A stretch of DNA of 64,000 bases from Bradyrhizobium sp. 4 (GTDB lineage Bacteria; Pseudomonadota; Alphaproteobacteria; Rhizobiales; Xanthobacteraceae). The notes below the pieces were generated by a model that ran no database searches, was not told the origin of the DNA, and saw only the letters and a program-made list of their open reading frames with translations. Where the stretch lies: assembly GCF_023100905.1 (NCBI RefSeq), contig NZ_CP064686.1:6386001-6450000 (forward strand). Reading direction: 5' to 3'. Of this stretch, positions 1 to 9,343 are shown in pieces. The translations under genes and the position numbers were made by a program. Within the stretch, counting starts at the first letter, position 1, and each line of letters opens with the position of its first letter.

Positions 1-360
1 ATAGGGGGCGACACCGACCGCCGGGATAGTCAGCCCGATGGTGGCCAGCGACGAGCCGAGCGCGAGGTTGATGCTCTTCTGGAGGTCGTTCTTGCGGACC
101 GCCGAGACGGCCGCGACGCCTTCCGGCAGCAGGATCAGGAGCGCGACCAGAAGTCCGGCAAAGGCAGGCGGCGCACCGATCCTGGCCGCGACGGCATCGA
201 CCACCAGCGAGAATTTCTTGGACAGCAACACGACCGCCAGCAGCGCAATCAGCAGCAGCACGACACTGAGCACCAAGGTCCGGCCCGACAGATGCGCCTC
301 GCACGGCCAGCGCCGGAAAGATCCAGGCCGACCGACATCGGATTGTGCGCGCTTATCCAT
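1..360 (-). CDS. Calcium:proton antiporter, N-terminal part (cut by window edge)
   Basis: Only the first 120 codons are present; the gene runs off the left edge with no stop. The product is an inner-membrane cation/H+ exchanger of the CaCA (ChaA-like) family, expected to export Ca2+ or Na+ against protons. A hydrophobic helix at about residues 28-45 is followed by PEGVAAVSAVRKNDLQKS and then NLALGSSLATIGLTIP, which is the family's cation-binding alpha-repeat with the conserved PEG. The ATG has TTGGAG about eight bases upstream. It lies 46 bp downstream of an Na+/H+ antiporter gene on the same strand, so the two may be co-transcribed. The family call is firm; the ion specificity is not. Confidence 0.82.
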   Translation of the reverse strand, partial: MDKRAQSDVGRPGSFRRWPCEAHLSGRTLVLSVVLLLIALLAVVLLSKKFSLVVDAVAARIGAPPAFAGLLVALLILLPEGVAAVSAVRKNDLQKSINLALGSSLATIGLTIPAVGVAPY

Positions 361-406
361 CGGCTCCAATTGTCTCAGTCGAGCAGTAGCAAATCGGGCG
401 GCAGAT

Positions 407-1888
407 TCAATGCCAGCGCAGGATCGGAGCGAACGGCAGCAGCGTCAGCAGCACGAACAGCGGGATCAGCACCGCGCTGGCGCGCACGAAATAACCGAAG
501 AAGCTCGGCATCTCGATCCCGTTCTCGCTTGCGATGCTGCTCACCATGAAATTCGGCGCATTGCCGATATAGGTGAGCGCGCCCATGTAGACTGCGCCCA
601 TGGAGATGGAAGCGAGCGTGCCCGAGAGCTCATGCATCAGCACCTGCGGGTCGCCGCCGGCGAGCTCGAAGAACAACAGATAGGTCGGCGCATTGTCGAG
701 AAACGCCGACATCAGACCGGTGAACCAGAAATAGGCAACCTCGCGCGGCGTGCCGTCCGGCCCTGTCACGGCCGACAACAGCCAGGCGAACGCGCCGTGA
801 TGGCCGGCATCCAGCATGGCGATGACCGGGATGATCGCGATAAAAATGCCGGCGAACAGCTTCGCGACTTCGCGGATCGGCTCCCAGGTGAAGCCGTTGG
901 CCTGCCTGTGCTCGTCCGGCGTCAACCACACCGACAGGGCCGCTATGGCCAGCAGCGCCGCGTTGCGGACGATGTCTTCCAGCTCCAGCCTGGTTCCGAG
1001 AACGTCGAAGGCGATGCCGGGCTTCCACATCGCCGAGCCCAGCAGGCTCGCGACGACGGCCGCGATCAGCACCAGGTTGACGAGGCCGCGGATGCGGACC
1101 GGCTTCGCGGCGCCGACAGCACCGGGCAAGGGTTCGCTGCGGAAGCGCCAGACGTCGATGACAACGAAGATCGCGAGCAGCAGTCCGGCAACGATCGCCG
1201 TCTGCAGCCAGATGGTCCGCGTGGTCCAGAAGAAGTCGACGCCATGCAGGAAGCCGACGAACAGCGGGGGATCGCCGAGCGGGCTCAGCGCGCCGCCGAC
1301 ATTGGCGACCAGGATGATGAAGAAGATGACGACATGGGCGTTGTAGCGCCGCGGCCGGTTGGCGCGGATCAGAGGGCGGATCAGGATCATGGCCGCCCCC
1401 GTGGTGCCGACTACGCTCGCCATCACCGTACCGAGCGCGAGGATGCCGGCATTTGATGCCGGCGTCGCCTTGATGTCGCCCGTCACGAGAATGCCGCCAG
1501 CCACGACATAGAGCGAGAACAGCAGCACGATGAAGCCGAGATATTCGGCGAGCATGGCGTGAACGAGGGCGGCCAACGTCGCCATGCTCCCGGCAAGGAT
1601 GACGAGCGAGGCGAGTGCCAGCAGCGACCAGGCCGCGGCGATCTTGCCGTAATGGTGGTGCCAGACTTTTGCAAACAGCAGCGGCCCGAGCGCGATCGAC
1701 AGCAGCAGGCCGGCAAAGGGCAGCGCATAGGGCCAGCCCATCACCGCGCCGTCGAGCCCGGTCGCCGCCCATGCGTGCTGTGGCAACAACACGACGAGGA
1801 TCGCGGCGATGAACCCGCTCCCGCGCCGAACGAAAAGTCGTCTAGAAAGCAATGAAGCGCCTCGCCGTTTCAATCGCACCGAACGCAT
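407..1888 (-). CDS. NhaD-type sodium:proton antiporter (ion transporter superfamily)
   Basis: This is a polytopic inner-membrane antiporter of about 493 residues with 11-13 hydrophobic segments. Recognisable blocks are the glycine-rich VANVGGALSPLGDPPLF, the segment ASVVGTTGAAMILIRPLI and SAFLDNAPTYLLFFELAGG near the C-terminus, all typical of NhaD and related citrate-transporter-like proteins. It probably exchanges Na+ (or Li+) for H+. A signal-like helix ending in AWAA begins the mature part. The start is uncertain. ATG 1888 overlaps the upstream hydrolase by 47 bp, and a TTG about 36 bp further in has a better Shine-Dalgarno (GGCGAGGCGC). A longer reading frame back to 1999 is unlikely because it lies wholly inside the hydrolase. 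Confidence 0.82.
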   Translation of the reverse strand: MRSVRLKRRGASLLSRRLFVRRGSGFIAAILVVLLPQHAWAATGLDGAVMGWPYALPFAGLLLSIALGPLLFAKVWHHHYGKIAAAWSLLALASLVILAGSMATLAALVHAMLAEYLGFIVLLFSLYVVAGGILVTGDIKATPASNAGILALGTVMASVVGTTGAAMILIRPLIRANRPRRYNAHVVIFFIILVANVGGALSPLGDPPLFVGFLHGVDFFWTTRTIWLQTAIVAGLLLAIFVVIDVWRFRSEPLPGAVGAAKPVRIRGLVNLVLIAAVVASLLGSAMWKPGIAFDVLGTRLELEDIVRNAALLAIAALSVWLTPDEHRQANGFTWEPIREVAKLFAGIFIAIIPVIAMLDAGHHGAFAWLLSAVTGPDGTPREVAYFWFTGLMSAFLDNAPTYLLFFELAGGDPQVLMHELSGTLASISMGAVYMGALTYIGNAPNFMVSSIASENGIEMPSFFGYFVRASAVLIPLFVLLTLLPFAPILRWH

Positions 1889-2639
1889 CGAGATTATCGT
1901 GTCCGCCGCCCGCAAAGCGAACGAACTGTTTCGGTTCATGCGCGAGCACGAACAGACGCTCTCCGAACACGATGGAAATGGCAAGGTCATCGGTGCCATG
2001 CATCACCAATAGCGGCACAGTGACGCGCGGGATGCGCTCGTCGGAATGAAATGGATCGCGCATCAGCAGACGCACCGGAACGTACCAGAACGATGAAGCT
2101 GCAATATCGGCCGTCGATGTATAGGGCGCTTCCAGGATGAGTTTTCCAACACGATGCTCCGAGGCGACCGCGACCGCCACGCCGGTCCCGAGTGAAAAGC
2201 CCCAGGCGACGATTCGCTCCGCTGCGTAGCGCGCAGTGGTGAAGGCGTAGGCAGCCGCGGCATCGCGCAGCAGGCCGGCCTCACTCGGCGCCCCGCTTGA
2301 GCCGGCATAGCCGCGATAGGACAGCGCGACGAGGCCGGTGCCGTCCGCCGTCATGGCCTTGAGGCGGCTGACGCGACCGGCGAGATAATCGCCATTGCCC
2401 GGAAAATACAGGATCACGGGACGGCCTTGCTTCGCCGGCACGTGCCAGACGATGACCTTCTCGCCATCGGAGGTGGTCAGGACGTGCTCTTCGGCCTCAG
2501 GGAGGCCTGCGGCGTCCGGCGCGGTGCGGCCGACGGGCGGGATCGGAAACAGCATCTCGCGCTGCCTGACATACAGCACGAGGAGACCGGCGAAATAGAC
2601 GGTCACGAGCAGGATGGCGATCCACTTGACGATGGTCAT
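1842..2639 (-). CDS. Membrane-anchored alpha/beta hydrolase
   Basis: 265 residues. An N-terminal hydrophobic helix (about residues 3-24) probably anchors the enzyme in the inner membrane facing the periplasm. The rest is an alpha/beta hydrolase of the BEM46/YfhR type: the oxyanion-side motif YFPGNGDYL, the nucleophile elbow WGFSLGTG (Ser of GxSxG), a downstream acid in MHGTDD, and the catalytic His in GGGHDNL. Substrate unknown; relatives are esterases or lipases. ATG 2639 was chosen because it begins directly before the membrane anchor; an upstream extension to 2741 has no anchor-like sequence. The 3' end overlaps the antiporter start, suggesting translational coupling. Its upstream neighbour, pntB, is 171 bp away. 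Confidence 0.85.
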   Translation of the reverse strand: MTIVKWIAILLVTVYFAGLLVLYVRQREMLFPIPPVGRTAPDAAGLPEAEEHVLTTSDGEKVIVWHVPAKQGRPVILYFPGNGDYLAGRVSRLKAMTADGTGLVALSYRGYAGSSGAPSEAGLLRDAAAAYAFTTARYAAERIVAWGFSLGTGVAVAVASEHRVGKLILEAPYTSTADIAASSFWYVPVRLLMRDPFHSDERIPRVTVPLLVMHGTDDLAISIVFGERLFVLAHEPKQFVRFAGGGHDNLDAFGAIETARRFIAF

Positions 2640-2810
2640 GATGACGCGGCCCGGCCCCCGTTCAGGGCTTTGCAGCAGCTCCGCAGCAATTTCATGACAC
2701 CGCCCGAGGCGCCCCGGAACGTTGAGGCGCCCGCACGCCACCTGCTGAGCGGCGTACCATGCGACGCGCTGCTCGCGCGTCGCATTCGCAATGGTCGGTT
2801 TGTCTCCGCG

Positions 2811-4208
2811 TTACATCGCCTTGACGATGTTCTCGGTGACCTTCTTGGCGTCGCCGAGCAGCATCATGGTGTTGTCGCGATAGAACAGCGGATTGTCGAT
2901 GCCGGCATAGCCCGAGGCGAGCGAGCGCTTGATGAACATCACGGTTCCGGCCTTCCAGACCTGGAGCACGGGCATGCCGTAGATCGGCGAGGTCTTGTCC
3001 TCTTCGGCCGCCGGATTGGTGACGTCGTTGGCGCCGATCACGAAAGCAATGTCGGCCTGCGCGAATTCAGAGTTGATGTCCTCGAGCTCGAACACCTCGT
3101 CATAGGGCACGTTGGCTTCGGCCAGCAGCACGTTCATGTGGCCGGGCATGCGGCCGGCGACCGGGTGAATGGCGTATTTCACCTCGACGCCTTCCTTCTT
3201 CAGGATGTCGCCCATTTCACGTAGCGCATGCTGGGCCTGCGCCACCGCCATGCCGTAGCCGGGCACGATGATGACCTTCTGCGCGTTCTTCATGATGAAG
3301 GCGGCGTCGTCGGCCGAGCCGAGCTTGGCCGGCTTCTGCTCGCCGCCGCCACCGCCCGCCGCCGCGGTCTCGCCGCCGAAGCCGCCGAGGATGACCGAGA
3401 TGAAGGAGCGGTTCATCGCGTGGCACATGATGTAGGACAGGATCGCGCCGCTCGATCCCACCAGCGCGCCGGTGATGATCAGCGCGGAGTTGCCGAGCGT
3501 GAAGCCGATGCCGGCCGCGGCCCAGCCCGAGTACGAGTTCAGCATCGAAATGACGACCGGCATGTCGGCGCCGCCGATCGGGATGATCATGAGCACGCCG
3601 AGGGCCAGCGCGATGATGACGATCAGCCAGAAGTCGAGCGCGCTGCCCGACATCACCAGTCCGACGATGAAGACGACGAGGGCGATGGCGAGTGCGATGT
3701 TGATGAAGTGGCGGAACGGCAGGATGATCGGCGCACCGCTCATCCGCGCGGACAGCTTCAGGAACGCGATCACCGAGCCGGTGAAGGTCAGCGCGCCGAT
3801 GGCGACGCCGAGCGACATCTCGACCAGGCTCTGCGGATGGATGTTGCCGGGGCTGCCGATGTCGAAGGCCTCCGGCGCATAGAACGCACCGGCGGCGACC
3901 AGCACCGCGGCCATGCCGACCAACGAATGGAACGCGGCGACCAGTTCCGGCATCGAGGTCATCGGCACGCGGCGCGCGATCACCGCGCCGACGCTGCCGC
4001 CGATCGCGATGCCAAGGATCACGAGGATCCAGGCGAGGCCGTCCGCCGGCGGATGGCTGGCCAGCGTGGTGGCGACCGCGATCGCCATGCCGATCATGCC
4101 GAAGAAATTGCCCTGCCGCGATGAGGCGGGGCTGGACAGCCCGCGCAGTGACAGGATGAACAGCACACCCGCCACGAGATACAGAACTGCAGCCAGATTG
4201 GCGTTCAT
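2811..4208 (-). CDS. pntB: NAD(P) transhydrogenase subunit beta
   Basis: 465 residues. PntB supplies domain III (NADP(H) binding) and most of the membrane domain of the proton-translocating transhydrogenase, which reduces NADP+ with NADH using the proton motive force. About nine hydrophobic helices occupy roughly residues 1-270. After a Gly-rich linker comes the Rossmann-like NADP site with GYGMAVAQAQHAL near residue 318, and later VIGANDVTNPAAEED and the terminal MLLGDAKKV. It is the last gene of pntAA-pntAB-pntB, 42 bp after pntAB. Length and motifs are normal for the alphaproteobacterial enzyme. Confidence 0.97.
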   Translation of the reverse strand: MNANLAAVLYLVAGVLFILSLRGLSSPASSRQGNFFGMIGMAIAVATTLASHPPADGLAWILVILGIAIGGSVGAVIARRVPMTSMPELVAAFHSLVGMAAVLVAAGAFYAPEAFDIGSPGNIHPQSLVEMSLGVAIGALTFTGSVIAFLKLSARMSGAPIILPFRHFINIALAIALVVFIVGLVMSGSALDFWLIVIIALALGVLMIIPIGGADMPVVISMLNSYSGWAAAGIGFTLGNSALIITGALVGSSGAILSYIMCHAMNRSFISVILGGFGGETAAAGGGGGEQKPAKLGSADDAAFIMKNAQKVIIVPGYGMAVAQAQHALREMGDILKKEGVEVKYAIHPVAGRMPGHMNVLLAEANVPYDEVFELEDINSEFAQADIAFVIGANDVTNPAAEEDKTSPIYGMPVLQVWKAGTVMFIKRSLASGYAGIDNPLFYRDNTMMLLGDAKKVTENIVKAM

Positions 4209-4250
4209 CTCAGGTCCCCTTTGCCTTTGTCACCCCGAGGTGCACGCCGC

Positions 4251-4568
4251 TCACTTCACTTTCTTCTTGTACATCGCCAGCATGCGCTGGGTGACAAGGA
4301 AGCCGCCGAAGATATTCACGCAGGCGAAAATGAGCGCGATGAAGCCGAAGCCGCGCGCCCAGCCTGAGCCGCTCGAGATCATGCCGACGCCGACCGCGAG
4401 CAGCGCTCCGACCACGATCACCGAGGAGATCGCATTGGTCACGCTCATCAGCGGCGTATGCAGCGCCGGGGTCACCGACCACACCACGAAATACCCGACG
4501 AAGACGGCGAGAACGAAGATCGACAGCCGGAAGACGAAGGGATCGACGACTTGTGCGATATGCTCCAT
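4251..4568 (-). CDS. pntAB: NAD(P) transhydrogenase subunit alpha part 2 (membrane part)
   Basis: 105 residues. This is the short membrane segment that in Escherichia coli is the C-terminal end of PntA but is a separate gene in alphaproteobacteria. Three hydrophobic helices are visible (about residues 12-32, 40-62 and 70-90), with the family motif TPLMSVTNAISSVIVVGAL and a basic tail MYKKKVK. It packs with PntB to form the proton channel. It starts 11 bp after pntAA and ends 42 bp before pntB, so one operon is evident. Confidence 0.95.
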   Translation of the reverse strand: MEHIAQVVDPFVFRLSIFVLAVFVGYFVVWSVTPALHTPLMSVTNAISSVIVVGALLAVGVGMISSGSGWARGFGFIALIFACVNIFGGFLVTQRMLAMYKKKVK

Positions 4569-4579
4569 GACGGCTCTCC

Positions 4580-5707
4580 TTACGCTTTCGGCTGGAAATT
4601 CGGGTGGATGACGGCGCCGTCCCTGGTCAGCGCGGTCGCCTTGACGAGTTCGTCGTCCCAGTTCACGGCCAGCACCTTGCTGGTCTTGTCGACCATCGTC
4701 TCGATGAAGTTGAACAAATTGCGCGCGTAGAGGCTGGAGGCCGACGCCGCGACGCGGCCGGCGACGTTGGTGTAGCCGACGATCTTGATGCCATCGACCT
4801 CGGCGACCTCGCCCGCCTTGACGCCTTCGACATTGCCGCCGCGCTCGACAGCGAGATCGACCAGCACCGATCCCGGCTTCATCGACTTGACCATGTCGGC
4901 CGTAACGAGCCTCGGCGCAGGCCGGCCCGGAATCAGCGCGGTGGTGATCACGATGTCCTGCTTCTTGATGTGCTCGGCGGTGAGCGCAGCCTGCTTGGCC
5001 TGGTACTCCTTGGACATTTCCTTGGCGTAGCCGCCGGCGGTCTGCGCGTTCTTGAATTCCTCGTCCTCGACGGCGAGGAATTTTGCACCGAGCGATTCGA
5101 CCTGCTCCTTGGTGGCGGGCCGGACGTCGGTCGCGGTGACGACGGCGCCGAGACGGCGCGCGGTCGCGATCGCCTGGAGGCCGGCAACGCCGACGCCCAT
5201 TACGAACACTTTGGCGGCGGGCACCGTGCCGGCCGCGGTCATCATCATCGGGAAGGCGCGTCCGAAGGCCTCGGCGCCCTCGATCACGGCGCGGTAGCCG
5301 GCAAGGTTGGCCTGCGAGGACAGCACGTCCATCACCTGCGCGCGCGTGATGCGCGGCATCAATTCCATCGCGAAGGCGGAGACGCCGGCATCGGCGATCG
5401 TCTTCAGCGCGGCCTCGTTGCCGTAGGGGTCCATGATGGCGATGACGAGCGCGCCGCGCTTGTACTGGGCCAACTCGGAGGCTTCGGGGCGCTTCACCTT
5501 GATGATGATGTCGGCGTCCTTCAGCGCGTCGGCGCTGACGGTGGCGCCCACGGCGGTGAATTCGGAATCCGGCAGACCCGACTTGAGGCCGGCGCCCGGC
5601 TCGATGGCGATCTCGGCGCCTAACGCCTTGAACTTCTTCACCGTATCCGGCGAAGCGGCGACCCGCGGCTCCGACGGATCGATTTCCTTGGCAACGGCGA
5701 TCTTCAT
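4580..5707 (-). CDS. pntAA: NAD(P) transhydrogenase subunit alpha part 1 (NAD-binding)
   Basis: 375 residues, a soluble peripheral subunit carrying domain I, which binds NAD(H) on the cytoplasmic face. The start ATG at 5707 (MKIAVAKEI) has an excellent CCGGAGGG ribosome site; an in-frame ATG 33 bp upstream does not. The alanine-dehydrogenase-like fold is seen in EPGAGLKSGLPD near the N-terminus and the dinucleotide site GVGVAGLQAIATARRLGA around residue 170, followed by TDVRP. It heads the pnt operon. The break between this gene and pntAB is the normal alphaproteobacterial split, not a frameshift. Confidence 0.97.
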   Translation of the reverse strand: MKIAVAKEIDPSEPRVAASPDTVKKFKALGAEIAIEPGAGLKSGLPDSEFTAVGATVSADALKDADIIIKVKRPEASELAQYKRGALVIAIMDPYGNEAALKTIADAGVSAFAMELMPRITRAQVMDVLSSQANLAGYRAVIEGAEAFGRAFPMMMTAAGTVPAAKVFVMGVGVAGLQAIATARRLGAVVTATDVRPATKEQVESLGAKFLAVEDEEFKNAQTAGGYAKEMSKEYQAKQAALTAEHIKKQDIVITTALIPGRPAPRLVTADMVKSMKPGSVLVDLAVERGGNVEGVKAGEVAEVDGIKIVGYTNVAGRVAASASSLYARNLFNFIETMVDKTSKVLAVNWDDELVKATALTRDGAVIHPNFQPKA

Positions 5708-5844
5708 AGGCCCTCCGGCGACGCGGGAAAGAGCGCGCACGCGAACTTAGCGTTACTCCCGCAACGTTGGATACCGGTTTTCAATCCGGCTTGATTGCAA
5801 ATTTTATGGGCACCGACGACGCTGGCGGTGCTGCAGGCAGTGGA

Positions 5845-5997
5845 TCAGGTCAGGAAGATCGCCATCAGGATCACGATGAGCGCGACCGAGACCGTGCCGT
5901 ACTTCACCAGCTTGATGAAGCCCTCGTAGGTCTGCTCGTGGGCAACGTAGTCGTTGCCGTCGGCGGTGCTGTACGCCACTTCGCTATGGTCGGCCAT
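5845..5997 (-). CDS. aa3-type cytochrome c oxidase subunit IV
   Basis: 50 residues (MADHSEVAYSTADGNDYVAH... ending AIFLT). The pattern of a short acidic N-terminus, the motif HEQTYEGFIKL and a single C-terminal membrane helix (VSVALIVILMAIFL) is that of the small bacterial aa3 oxidase subunit IV (Pfam COX4 pro 2 family). That protein sits beside subunits I-III but is dispensable for activity in Paracoccus. The gene is far from any oxidase operon here, which is common in Rhizobiales. It lies 137 bp upstream of pntAA on the same strand and could be transcribed with it. Confidence 0.88.
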   Translation of the reverse strand: MADHSEVAYSTADGNDYVAHEQTYEGFIKLVKYGTVSVALIVILMAIFLT

Positions 5998-6139
5998 GAA
6001 TTGTCCCCAGTCGAAAGTCGAATTTCATGGCTGGGATACCGCAAACTTTCGGGCAGGGCAACGGCAGGCAGGCGCGGTTTCCCGGCAAATCAGGTCATTT
6101 GGAATTCCGATTGGCGGGAAAGCTCGGCGCGAGCGCCGC

Positions 6140-9100
6140 TCAGCCCTGATCGATCATCGTGGCGGTGACGCTTGCGGCGGGGCGCTGGGATACTGGAAGG
6201 CCGAGCGCCTCGCGGACCGCGTCGATCGCCGGCTCGCCCGCTTCGGTGAATCGGGCCGTATGCGGATTGACGCCGCACCCGACCGCCACCGGGTTGTCGC
6301 CGGACAGGAAACCGTGGGCCATGTGGAAGCCCAGCGCGCGGTAGACCTCGAACTGCTCCTCCGAGAAGAACTGGTCGCCCGTGGTCTCGTGCGGGAACGT
6401 GGCGTGCCGCCGCGCATAGTCGCGGATGTAGTCGTTCTCGTCTCCGGTCAGGGACGATTTAAGGTAGACGAGATAGCCAATGTCGCCGGCGCCGTAGTCG
6501 ATGGTGCCGATGGCGACGTGGACGTGATCGATCGGCTCGTCGTGGCGCCGGCCTGAGGACGTCGAGGGGTCCGCATTGCACGCCATGACGGCCCGCGTGC
6601 GCTCGCGGATCGGTATCCAGGGCAGATCGATCCGGACACCGAGATCGATGCGGGCATAACGCTGCAACGTCATCAGCGACGCGAAGTTCATCGGCGTGTC
6701 CGCTTCCGCATCCACGGCGATGATGACCCGGCAACGCCGGCGCAGCAGCTCGTAGATGCCGAGATTCTCGATATGGCCGCCGTCGGTGAGATAGACACCG
6801 TCGCTGTTCTCGTAGAGACGGCCGGAAATCTCCGACCAGAAATAGAGCGGCGAGAAGCGGCGGAACCAGCGCGCATTCACGTAGCGCGGATTTCGCAGCC
6901 AAAAGCCGAGCCGCACGTTGAGAAGCGCAAGCGTCGGCGTCAGCGACCGGATCGAGTTCGATCCCATGTTCGACGACGCAGCCGCCCCGGAGATCGCCAT
7001 GGCCGTGGCGAGGTCGAGACTTTGCTCGGCCTTCTCGACAGCCAGGGTCGCCGCGTAGCCGGTGGCCTCGCTCCCGACATTGCGCGGTGAGAATACGAAG
7101 AAGTCGGCGTTGCGGCCGCGCCGGTTGGCGAAGTCCGATCCCTGGATGTTCAGCGCCGTGTTGATAAGGTGATAAGGCGCCAGCAATTTGGGCCCGCCCT
7201 GTTGGCGGTCCTCCTGAGCGTCTGCGACGCCATAAAGGTCGCTCAGCTTCATGCGATCGAGCGACTTGAAGTCGCGCCCCTGGTCTAGACTGGCCTCGGC
7301 ACGCGCAAGATCGTGCTCGACCGGCCGGATCGGGTTGAACAGGAAGGCCTTGCTCAGCCTGTCGCGGTAAAGCCGGTGCAGCGAGTTCGCATTCGGGGTC
7401 AGAAGCCAGGAGACCAGGAACAACAACAGACCCGTCAGCGCATACAGGACGATCACCGGCAGGGTGTAGCCGTAGGCCGCGTCGGATCCCGATCCCTGGA
7501 ACAGTTGGGGAAAGTACGGCTGAACCCTGAGCTTGACCCATTGTGCCGCAGGCTGAAGCCACGCCGGCGCGTGCCAAGTCGCCAACCGATCCGAGTCCGT
7601 CTCGACGCGCGGCTCGGGGGACGGCGCAGCCTTTGGCTCAGTGAATTCGATGGCGGCGTTTCGGTCCAGCTGCACCTTGCCTGCGAGCGCCGCCGGGAGG
7701 GTCGCGGACAATTTTGCCTTGGCGATGCAGTCCCTCTGCTCGGTCTGGGCCGAGCAATCCCTGAAGATGTCGTTGGAGATCCCCCAATAAGACAAATTGA
7801 GATAAGCGACCCAGATGATCAGCGGCAAGGCGAGGCCGGCGAACCAGAGCGCGGCCTTGGCAACGACTGCAAGAACCATCGATCCTCGCTGCGAGGAAGC
7901 GCTGTTGCCCTTCAGCAGCTCGAGAAATTGCTGCCGGAACGCGGCGACGAGCGCCGCGATCGGCGCCGCGACGGCGGCAAGCGACTGTATCCAGGTCACC
8001 GCGACGCCGCCGACCGGCCCGCCGATCACGCTGCTGTCGGCAACATCGAACATCTGCCGCAGCATGAACGGCTGAAACTCGAAGAAGGCGATGGCCGACA
8101 GCAGGACCAGGAAGGTCGCCCCCACGGTCGGCAAATGCGAACGAAATTCCTGGCGATGGCTCGGGCGGGCAAAGGACCGCACGATCGCCCACAGGAAAAA
8201 GAGTCCGACCACGATGATCGCAGTTGCCAGGGTGAGCGCGAAGTTGGTCACCTTGAGCACGCGCGCGAAATCGCAGGCGCCGCCGACGACAAGGACGATG
8301 GCCGCGGCATAGACCCATACGATCGCCGGACCGCTCCCCCGTTCGGATCGCGAGCAGATATATGCCAGCACTGCGCAGGCGAGCAGGATCACACAGGCGA
8401 TGGCACCGACCTTGGTGAAGCCGTGCTGATTCACGAAGCCGAAATCGTATAGCTCGCATCTCTTGGAATCGACAAAGCTGACGCCGAACAGATTGGCGAC
8501 CGTCAGGCACGTCCGGGTCGGCGTCGACCAGATGGTGACCGCCGCCAGCATCAGGATGATCGGAAGGATGATCCCGATATTGGCGATCAATCCGCGCACC
8601 ACGATGGCAAAGCCGGTGAGGAGATCGCGCACGCCGGCGGGGATCAGATAGTTGGAGTAATTCCGGATGTGCCCGACGGAGGCGGTATCGCTGATCTCGC
8701 TCGCGGTCGCGGTGCCGCCCGAAGGCCTCTCCCCGAACACGAAACGCCGCGTGACCGTCATGGTCGCGCTGAGCGAGGCGCCGATGTAGCCGCCGCCCGA
8801 GACAGTCGAGAGGTAGTCGATCCGCCGGAACAGATTGTGGTGGTTCAACGCCTGGAGGACGCCGAGGCAGAGCGCCGAGGACCGAATGCCGCCGCCGGAC
8901 AATGCGAGCCCGGTGACGTCGAGCATCTGGCAGGATTGCAGACCATCCGTGCCGATCTGGCGCGTCGCCTCGCGGCGGGTGTTGATGGCTTCGATCTCGT
9001 CGCGAACGATCTGATGGTGCTTTTCGCACCACGGCATTTCCTCAGTAGACCGCGGCGCCCGGGCTTCAACGGGCTGCGTCGGCTGGACCTGATCGAGCAT
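6140..9100 (-). CDS. Patatin-like phospholipase with a polytopic membrane domain
   Basis: 986 residues. The N-terminal patatin/cPLA2-like lipase half has the oxyanion loop LALSGGGIRSSAL and the nucleophile motif YLSTVSGGGYIGA. The catalytic Asp motif LTDGGHIENLG appears only near residue 770. Between them lie about eight hydrophobic helices (roughly residues 150-560), so the two halves of the Ser-Asp dyad are separated by a large membrane insertion. The residue two before the serine is Thr, not the Gly of canonical GxSxG; this TVSGGG form recurs in large bacterial patatin relatives. The start at 9100 has GGGGAGG upstream. Expected to hydrolyse acyl lipids at the inner membrane; physiological role unknown. 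It stands alone. Confidence 0.85.
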   Translation of the reverse strand: MLDQVQPTQPVEARAPRSTEEMPWCEKHHQIVRDEIEAINTRREATRQIGTDGLQSCQMLDVTGLALSGGGIRSSALCLGVLQALNHHNLFRRIDYLSTVSGGGYIGASLSATMTVTRRFVFGERPSGGTATASEISDTASVGHIRNYSNYLIPAGVRDLLTGFAIVVRGLIANIGIILPIILMLAAVTIWSTPTRTCLTVANLFGVSFVDSKRCELYDFGFVNQHGFTKVGAIACVILLACAVLAYICSRSERGSGPAIVWVYAAAIVLVVGGACDFARVLKVTNFALTLATAIIVVGLFFLWAIVRSFARPSHRQEFRSHLPTVGATFLVLLSAIAFFEFQPFMLRQMFDVADSSVIGGPVGGVAVTWIQSLAAVAAPIAALVAAFRQQFLELLKGNSASSQRGSMVLAVVAKAALWFAGLALPLIIWVAYLNLSYWGISNDIFRDCSAQTEQRDCIAKAKLSATLPAALAGKVQLDRNAAIEFTEPKAAPSPEPRVETDSDRLATWHAPAWLQPAAQWVKLRVQPYFPQLFQGSGSDAAYGYTLPVIVLYALTGLLLFLVSWLLTPNANSLHRLYRDRLSKAFLFNPIRPVEHDLARAEASLDQGRDFKSLDRMKLSDLYGVADAQEDRQQGGPKLLAPYHLINTALNIQGSDFANRRGRNADFFVFSPRNVGSEATGYAATLAVEKAEQSLDLATAMAISGAAASSNMGSNSIRSLTPTLALLNVRLGFWLRNPRYVNARWFRRFSPLYFWSEISGRLYENSDGVYLTDGGHIENLGIYELLRRRCRVIIAVDAEADTPMNFASLMTLQRYARIDLGVRIDLPWIPIRERTRAVMACNADPSTSSGRRHDEPIDHVHVAIGTIDYGAGDIGYLVYLKSSLTGDENDYIRDYARRHATFPHETTGDQFFSEEQFEVYRALGFHMAHGFLSGDNPVAVGCGVNPHTARFTEAGEPAIDAVREALGLPVSQRPAASVTATMIDQG

Positions 9101-9343
9101 GCGTGCCTCCCCTGGGCGGCGGAGCACCGGCAATCAATGGTTGTAAAGCGAATGAAAATAGCCTTATGAAATTTTAGTCTCGCCGGGGATGCAAACGTTC
9201 AATGCCACATCGCCGGCGCCCGGTTGCGAAGGCTATGTGGCCAAACGCTGCGTCGCCAAAGGCTGCGCGGCGCCGGCTGGAACTCGCCGGCGCTGCATCC
9301 TGCGGAAGGTCTCGAGCCGCGCTTCAGGCAACTCGCGCCTGCC

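Noticed and set aside
38..1456. 472-codon frame on the plus strand at the left edge
   Set aside because: It runs across two minus-strand antiporter genes and the gap between them, and is Arg/Gln/Glu-rich without motifs.
4568..4580. Frameshift splitting pntA
   Set aside because: The split into pntAA and pntAB is normal in alphaproteobacteria; each part has its own start and stop.
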